Below, one piece after another: positions 57,483 to 64,000 of a stretch of 64,000 nt of DNA. The stretch is from the NCBI GenBank assembly GCA_963556145.1, contig OY744464.1:1798001-1862000 (forward strand), read 5' to 3'. The notes below the pieces were generated by a model. That model was not told where the DNA came from. It did not search any database and saw nothing but the letters and a program-made list of their open reading frames with translations. The position numbers and the translations under genes are program-made. The number at the start of each line of letters is the position of its first letter. Position 1 is the stretch's first letter. This DNA comes from Hygrocybe punicea. Its lineage: Eukaryota > Basidiomycota > Agaricomycetes > Agaricales > Hygrophoraceae.

Positions 57483-58719
57483 AAATTATCTCATGGGATA
57501 TCTAATAACACAATGAGTCCCTTTTGAAAGTGTCCCATTTTAGACCAGGTCTGAAAATATATCCCAATTGTGAACTGTCCCTGGGTCAAATAAATTGTCC
57601 CCAGGAAGACCATAGCTAGAACAACACTCAGATAGAACACAGCATATTGTTATGTTACCTCTAACTAGATGCACCAAAGTGGTGGACTGAAGTGCATATG
57701 CAGCCTTTTTCTTGAATTGACAAGTCATGCATGGCTCATCCTCCTAGTAGTTATGGGCTCAAAGAATGCTGAAGGCATAGAGAAGCTGGTTCAGTTGATG
57801 TTATGGCTGTTGAGGGTGAATGAAAGGGTGTCTGAGAAGTCCTTGCCTTATCCAAAAAATGCAACTGATGGAACTTCAATGAGACAGCACTCTTTGCCTT
57901 TGCCCCTCCTGACTGTGGCCTTGCCATGCAGCAAATGAATGGCAAGAAGACAAGCAAGTTTTGAGTCACTGTTGTTCTTGCTTGCAATGCAGACGGCAGG
58001 GTGAGGATGACTGCAATGTTCATTTGAAAGTAAAAGCAAGCTAGATGCTTTGGCAAGGTGTCACCAGCTGTACAAGGATTGTATTATTGGAACGATAAAA
58101 AGGCTTGGATGACAGGGGCACAGATGGCTGAATATGAAGATGCAAAACCAAAAATGTATGTTTGTTCAACCATTTGATGCAGGCATCATCTGGTACTTAA
58201 AGACCCATTACCAACATCCATTTTGTCACCCAGCATTTGACCTGCACAACAGTCCATGTACTCACATTATAATATATCACGTATAATCCAGTGGTGCATG
58301 TTAAAATGTGTCCACTATGTCTGTTGGCCATGAACACATTGTAATGCTACATTATAATGTGTGTACCACAATATCTGTGTGAGGGGTTGCATTGTAATAC
58401 TGGTTAATACCCCAGTTGCACACATTACAATGCCTGTATCATGGCTGCGCATTACAATGTATGATATATGTACGATGGTCGCAAACACATTGTAATGCTA
58501 TGTTATAATCTGTGTCCCACAATATCTGTAATACCGCAGTTGCATGCATTACAATGCCTGTATGACATATGTACAACATATGCATGAAAAGACAGATATA
58601 CCACCTCACATTTCTTCATCCTCCTCCTCTGCCTCCCTCTCCTCATCTTTGATTTCCACTGCCAGCTCAGGCAGCGGCTCTTGTGTTTTAACATTTGACA
58701 GTTGCGTCATCAAGACAGT
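57483..58719. other. No gene recognised; local repeats
   Basis: Only short frames. A direct repeat with palindromic core is listed separately (58331-58580). Confidence 0.35.
58331..58580. repeat. ~150-bp direct repeat built on CATTGTAATGC / GCATTACAATG
   Basis: ACACATTGTAATGCTA and CCACAATATCTGT occur at about 58334-58382 and again at about 58487-58530. Each is followed by AGTTGCAYRCATTACAATGC. The two phrases are inverted versions of one another, so the DNA can fold. Confidence 0.55.
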
Positions 58720-61700
58720 CTAGGCCCTTTCACGAATTGCACTCCATTGCGTCGTCCACTTTATCACCCATTGTTGCTCGGCAGCACTCTGCTCCAAGAC
58801 ATATGCAGACAATCCCTCAGCAACATGACCTGTCTTATCAGATTGCTCACCCATGTGCAACTTCCACCACTGTGAGTGCCACCAACAGAAAACCAATGAG
58901 CGGCGCATTTCATCCTCCAGTAATTGAACATCCTCTCGCCAATGATCAGCACGGGCACGAGTTTTTGCCCATTCCACACGGAGACCTGCTAAAATATCAT
59001 AGCAAGCCTATTTGGAAGATACAATCAGTACTTACTAGCCTCTACTTCCTGGGAGCCACCCTGCAGTTCCTGGTTGCTGACAGTATACCAAATCCAGGAC
59101 AATGTTTGCTGTCCCTCCCCCAAAGCCAGGCACAGATCAAATGCAACGACGGGAACTGTGGATAGGTCATCAGTTGAGCCTTGGTCCACGATGCCAGCCA
59201 TCTGCCACATGAGTTTGTATTCCGCCGGCTCTTCTGCAGTCATTGCACATTCGCTGATGCCCCGAACATCATTAGGCATCAGAACAGCCAGGGTCTTCTC
59301 CCAATCGGCTGGACCACGCAGAGCCAGTACTGCTGCTCGTGCAGTATTGTACTGTTGTTGACATTGCCAAACACAAACTTCAACTTGGTCCTGGAGAGCA
59401 CGTGAGCAGACATAGGAACATTGAGAACTTGCGTTCTTGCAGTTCAACCTGCTGGCCATTATTCGAGTTTGAAGATGCTGACGCAAACCTGACAGAGCCT
59501 CAATAGCCTGGGCATATTGCAGCTGATCTTCAACGTCTGGAAGACCAGGGTTACAGATGTGTTGATGATGGGATACTGGGATTGATGAAGGGAGATGGAG
59601 TCTGATATGTTCAGGTCGAGATGTTGTATCTATCTTGTTGGAGGAGGGTTGTGATGCGAGGTATGAGCATAATCCTGGCATGAAAATGAGCTGGGCCTCG
59701 ATAAACTTATGTATCCATCTGAGGAGAAGAGTGTGCCATTTTTGAATGTGGGTAGTTTGTATTGTTGTTGCTGTCTCCTTCTGAACATATATGCGCAAAA
59801 GCTGCCTGCAACCGAAATATCTGACAGCCTCTGTGGTTGCTTCCTGCTGTTCTTCTAGGTCCATGCCAGCAATAACAAAGTCGCTTGCCATAATGTCCAA
59901 ACTAGTGGAGTCACTGTCGCCCTGCGCAGCTCTTTGATGTTCTTCTTCAGAGAGTTTCTTCTTAACAGCTGCCAAAGTCACCTCTGATGAAGAATCAACA
60001 GAAGATCACGCCACATCACAAGCAATACTCACTCTCCTCTGGGAGATCATATGGACAGAATGAGCTGCTGCCGGCCTCCCATTCACTCACTTGTTGCTCC
60101 CAATCTTTCAAGATGTCGCCATGGTCATCCAATAACCTCTCTGAAAAGGCATGGAACACCTGATGGTGGATGACAGCTTCGGGGATAGCCAATGTCAGTT
60201 TCTGAAGTAGTTCACAACCAAGATTTACAGTCTTTCTCCAGTTGTGGTAATTGCAGAAATTGTCCAGTGTGTCCCAACGTCCACCGGGATCCGTGACCAA
60301 TGTACAGTGTGCAATTCCATTAAGCCAAGACCAATTGCGTTCAACACCTTCGCCATCTGTGCAGCCCACCCATCTGGTGAAGTTGAAAGAGAAAGGTGAC
60401 CAACATTTTTTGGTGTGAGCAGGAAGGTGAAACTTTGGGACTTGAAACCACAGTTGCACAAAAGCTGGGATTTGCAGCTTTCTGGCATCCTTTCCATGCG
60501 CGTGAAGAAGTTCTGACTCCACTGACATGCGATGTCATATGACACTGTGACAAGCAGCAGAAAAAAGCCCGCTATGGCTGAGAGAAAAATACAGTCCATG
60601 TTCGAATATCTGTTGGTAGATGTTGTAAGTTGTTAACACTTGCTGCACAACATGGAAACACATACCGTTCGCCCTTCTGCAAATCTCCTGTGCCATTAGG
60701 CAAAAAACACTCATGACGAGCCCCTTGGCCTGCTTGGTGTTGGCATTTGCCAATGCTGAGAACCCCACACAATGACTAATCTGATCTGTGTCATCAGTAC
60801 TCTGGCAAATGGCCCATTGGTAATGGTCACTAACCTCATCTTCATCTGCATACTTCAACAGATGTTCCCCGTAAGTTTGAGGATTGACGAAAGTCGCCCA
60901 GCCCGGCCCCAGTGGAGGGTCATTGGCATCATTACAACGCCATCTCAACTTTTGCTTGAAATTTGTGTCTTCAGCGACTATCATACCATACAACCAGCTG
61001 GGAAGAGTCAGTTACCCATAGAACCTCTCACACACTTATGTACGTACCGCTTTTCTGGAGGAGCTTGAGCCCAATCTGCAGGTAGGTTGATTCCAGGGTG
61101 AGGGCAAGCACAGCATGGAATGGACAGTTTGCCCTGACTGGTGCCTGCAATCCTGAGCCGGTGGTGGCCATGACCTGCTCGTTTAGCCATTTTGATGTGT
61201 TGCCATTCGCGGATTGTCACCATAAATTGGCTGAGTCGATCCTGCAATATATGAGTCTTGTGGGCCACAGGGAGAGCAAACAAAGCACATACCGGAAGGT
61301 CCAGAAGCCCTTGTCCATCTGTTGACCTCTCCAAACTTTGGTAAAAATCTGTTGGTGACACTCGACCCTGTAGATTCAATATATGGAAGGATCGCAGCAC
61401 ATCCATGGTAGCAACAGTCTGAGGTACTATCGGTGTTGACAGCCACCATCGCATCTTGGGGAGTTGTATATACAGTTCTGGTCCACCCGGACAGCCGCAA
61501 AAATCGATATTGATTGTATGTATCCCATTGCGGGCAATGACAACGAAATCCTTATGACCCCGCTGAGGTGAGGGGCAATGTTCACCGTGCACATGTCCCA
61601 CTTGAACTACAAGTCCCAGATCTTTGAGAGATACGCAGTGGAAGTAACCGCCTTTCCATTCCTATCCCCAAGTTTCCATTTCAAGTAATAATAATCCAAT

Positions 61701-62259
61701 ACATGCAGGCTGACGTACCTCCAATAAATGCAATGGGTTAACCTCGTGCGATCAAATTGCACATCTTTGACACATCGGTTGAATTACCATGCACTCACTA
61801 CAGCAAAAAAATGCAGGTTCGAGGCGACACACTGTGCATTGGCCCCACAAGCATCCCTGACCTTCTAGAGCTAAGTTCTGAATTAGATACTCTTCACGGT
61901 ATTTGTCCCGCCAAGTGAGCATAGGGAAATGCAGGGATAAGGGTAATCCCTGATCCGCAGGTATCCGTACTCTTAAGAGTACGAGTACGGATACAGATTC
62001 TCGTATCCGTGGGCTTCAAAATGAGCCGGAGATCATCCAAAATGGTCAAGAATTGACTGAGATAGAGACTAAACATTGATTGGACTCTATCTCAGTCAAT
62101 TCTTGACCGTTTCAGGTGATCTCCGGCTCGTTTTGATCAGGAATCCGTGGGTAAAATCCGCGGATATAGTATTTGTATCTGTGGCAAGTACGAGTACGGA
62201 TACAGATAAATGTATCCTGGGATTACCCCTGCATTTCCCTAAGTGAGCAAGGGTTTGTC
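58720..62259 (-). pseudogene. KDZ (Kyakuja-Dileera-Zisupton) transposase with CxC2 cluster, broken
   Basis: Diagnostic blocks occur in order on the minus strand: WRDKYREEYLIQNLALEGQG, the cysteine cluster (CTVC, FFCCSEC, MCQRC) then NPLHLLE, WKGGYFHCVSLKDLGLVVQV, GIHTINIDFCGCPG, TMDVLRSFHILNLQG, FYQSLERSTDGQGLLDLP, QHIKMAKRAGHGH, KRWLYGMIVAEDTNFKQKLR-like sequence, GTGDLQKGERY, TVSYDIACQWSQNFF (catalytic Asp region), PKFHLPAHTKKCW, GCTDGEGVERNWSWLN (E region), DPGGRWDTLDNFCNYHNWRK, and the C-terminal helix EWAKTRARADHWREDVQLL, ending at 58720. Damage: a TGA within the Cys cluster (61752-61754), frameshifts near 60690-60720 and 60470-60490, and a MITE inside an N-terminal exon. Introns with normal splice sites remain. 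It cannot make an active transposase. Confidence 0.88.
61922..62241. mobile_element. hAT-type MITE, 320 bp, 8-bp TSD
   Basis: Ends TAGGGAAATGCAGGG and CCCCTGCATTTCCCTA are inverted copies. The flanks are the 8-bp direct duplication AGTGAGCA (61914-61921 and 62242-62249), a length typical of hAT elements. Inside, a long palindrome (GAGCCGGAGATCA...TTGACTGAGATAGAG and its reverse complement, about 62030-62145) would form a hairpin. It has no coding capacity. Confidence 0.88.
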
Positions 62260-62942
62260 CTGTTATTGGCCACATTGAGTGTGTTGAGATTTTAGTTTAT
62301 CTGTCATCTGTCACTCACTGAATTGATATATTGTGTAGCCCTCCAGTGTATTTTAAAACCAGCTGGACAATCCTCTGGGAGCATAGCATGGAGATTGCCA
62401 TCAACACAATGTGCCACCTGCTCGGGTCTTGGGATATTCGTGGGTGCCGCAATGGCAGTCTGTCGAATTTGATGTCAATAAGCATTGGTGACCAGGAAAT
62501 GGCGATCTGTGGAGGTGTGAGATCCAATAACATGAGACTTATTGGTTTTCTTGTTCGCCATGTCAGGTTTCACTAACTTGAATGTTCACTTGGAGTTACG
62601 TGGCACTCACACGGTTGGCAGAAGCTTCCCCCAAAACTGTACAGTGGCTGCCTTCTTAAGCTTCCAAGTCACTGCCCACCAACATCATGTCCTCCAAAGT
62701 CACAGATAATGTGTTAAACGTCTCCCAGTCTGAGCTGGATCAAATACTGGGTGCCATGAGAGTATGAGCCCTTTCAGCATATCTTTCCCATGATACATGG
62801 GTCAGCCAAGATGGACAATTCCCACTGGGAGTGGGCCAGCCAATCTCGGTCAAGGAATATCTTTCTCCAGGACAGATGGCTTGGCCGAGAGGTCCATGTT
62901 CCAAGGGGCATGGGTTGGCTGAAGGAGAGGTATATATTGGCT
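62260..62942. other. No gene recognised upstream of the KDZ remnant
   Basis: The first exon(s) of the KDZ gene would be expected here on the minus strand, but no clear start could be read. Short frames only. Confidence 0.3.
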
Positions 62943-63234
62943 GGCCATGGAGCATGGATTGGCCAACCGGTCTGGGTATTTTGGTTGGCCATGGAGCATG
63001 GATTGGCCGACCAGTGTGGGTATGTCGGTTGGCCGACCAGGCTGGGTATTTCGGTTGGCCATGGAACATGGATTGGCCGACTGGTCTGGGTATTTCGGTT
63101 GGCCATGGAGCATGGATTGGCCAACCAGTGTGGGTATGTCGGTTGGCCAACCAGGCTGGGTATTTCGGTTGGCCATGGAACATGGATTGGCCGACCGGTC
63201 TGGGTATTTCGGTTGGCCATGGAGCATGGATTGT
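62943..63234. repeat. Higher-order minisatellite, 114-bp period (44+44+26)
   Basis: Units beginning GGCCATGGARCATGGATTGG (44 bp) occur in pairs followed by a 26-bp unit lacking the CATGGARCATGGATTGGC part. Starts are 62943, 62987, 63031 (short), 63057, 63101, 63145 (short), 63171 and 63215, so the composite repeats at 114 bp about 2.5 times. Corresponding members of each composite are more alike than neighbours, the signature of a higher-order repeat. Confidence 0.88.
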
Positions 63235-63236
63235 AG

Positions 63237-63410
63237 TGTTGCCGGGGTTCGGTTCTAGAACCAGGGTTTGAACCTGAACCTACCTGAACTGGACCAGGGT
63301 TCAGGTCCGGTTGAGGCAAATTGGGGAACTGGACCGGCTGCTGGTTCTGGATTGAGGGCGATCTTGCCGAACCGGTTCTGGGGAGTTCAAACCGGTGAAC
63401 CGGTGATCAC
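63237..63410. repeat. GGTTC/GAACC-rich low-complexity block
   Basis: Dense direct and inverted GGTTC, GAACC, CCGGTTC and GAACCGG words in about 170 bp directly after the minisatellite. No longer unit is evident. Confidence 0.5.
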
Positions 63411-63824
63411 TTACCCATGTGTTTTTGGCGCGTCGCAATCTGTGTACCCACTTCCACTGTACTCTGCCTATCGTCACAGCCCACAGTGGGCTCTCCCCTG
63501 ATTTGATATTCAACTGCCCCTGCTGATGGCCATGATGACCACAATTTCATCATGCACCAGCGCAACAGGCGATCTCATCCGCTGAAAGGTTAGATCGCAC
63601 CCTTGGTATGGCTTAATCACTCACGACACAACCTTTCAGATTGTCTCGATCCACTGTATTTTCAATGATGAGTCTTTTTCTTATCCATACCAGGGCCTTT
63701 TTTTGTATTTATATTTCATTTTCTGTCTCCCCCGTACCCTTTTTGTTTCATCCAGATGTTAGGCTCAGCTCCCAGTCAAAAGGTATGCATTTTGAAGCCA
63801 TTCAGGTTCCCCCACTTCGATAAC

Positions 63825-64000
63825 ATGTTGGGTTGTGCTGTAGCTGCAGATGGAACTCTTCTCGACACCAAAGACATTGTTTGGTACAACGATGCTAACA
63901 ATATTGTCCCTATCTCCACCCCATCGGTGTCCCCTCACAGCTACATCCTCGCGTGCTTCAATTTCTTCCCAAGTCCCAACCACTCTCGACAAGTTTCTCG
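63825..64000 (+). CDS. Possible partial gene running off the right edge
   Basis: An ATG at 63825 opens a frame to the window end (MLGCAVAADGTLLDTKDIVW, then YNDANNIVPIS). The composition is protein-like, and an acceptor-like CAG lies just upstream of a competing start at about 63757. No family is recognised. Another frame is also open, so this is tentative. Confidence 0.3.
   Translation, partial: MLGCAVAADGTLLDTKDIVWYNDANNIVPISTPSVSPHSYILACFNFFPSPNHSRQVS

Noticed and set aside
58695..59165. 156-codon plus-strand ORF
   Set aside because: Antisense to the C-terminal KDZ transposase exon, which has clear family motifs.
62740..63319. Several 100-180-codon ORFs on both strands
   Set aside because: Translations of the GGCCATGG minisatellite in different frames.
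1..64000. tRNA, rRNA or snRNA genes
   Set aside because: No cloverleaf with a GGTTCGAAT-type T-arm and matching acceptor stem could be seen. GGTTC words at 63237-63410 are low-complexity repeats. A covariance-model search was not possible.

Overview
The window looks like a TE-rich piece of a mushroom-forming basidiomycete (Agaricomycetes) genome. The evidence is genes split by many 45-65 nt GT-AG introns with CTRAY branch sites, a KDZ transposase, Tc1/mariner-type DDE transposases with introns, a DUR3 urea transporter, and fast-evolving fungal gene families. Everything here was read by eye from the sequence; no database search was run.

Layout. 0-3.5 kb: edge genes of unknown function and a five-exon Tc1/mariner-like transposase whose third catalytic acid is a lysine. 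3.5-6.2 kb: a non-autonomous LTR element (210-bp LTRs, 4-bp target duplication) with tandem-repeat arrays inside. 6.2-16 kb: mostly no recognisable gene, apart from a decaying fungal-specific gene at 11.6-12.9 kb. 16-21.5 kb: broken pieces of unrelated host genes (PDX2/SNO glutaminase, MetE, cytochrome P450, a surface-glycoprotein-like exon) with two minisatellites of the same core. 22.7-24.75 kb: a foldback element with ~470-bp inverted arms and a GC-rich repeat core.

25.9-53.4 kb is the host-gene block: an IFI6/IFI27-like protein, a WD40 + inositol-polyphosphate 5-phosphatase, a probable p31comet-like protein, an SRPK-like kinase with a frameshifted glycine loop, an ARM/HEAT-like repeat gene, an ABC-transporter pseudogene, the DUR3 transporter, and a protein built of duplicated ~100-residue modules. 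A 100-N gap at 39781-39880 sits between two essentially identical ~9.5-kb copies (30285-39780 and 39881-49375). This is best read as two contig ends that overlap but were not merged, so these genes probably exist once; only the right-hand DUR3 and the left-hand phosphatase are complete.

54.5-57.5 kb is a complete 2,955-bp Tc1/mariner transposon with 98-bp perfect inverted repeats and TA target duplications. It carries an intact 317-aa transposase and, in convergent orientation, a second 496-aa gene with a SAM-like segment, which is the most interesting object in the window. 58.7-62.3 kb is a KDZ transposase pseudogene broken by stops, frameshifts and a 320-bp hAT-type MITE with an 8-bp target duplication. 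The right end holds a higher-order minisatellite (114-bp period) and a partial edge ORF.
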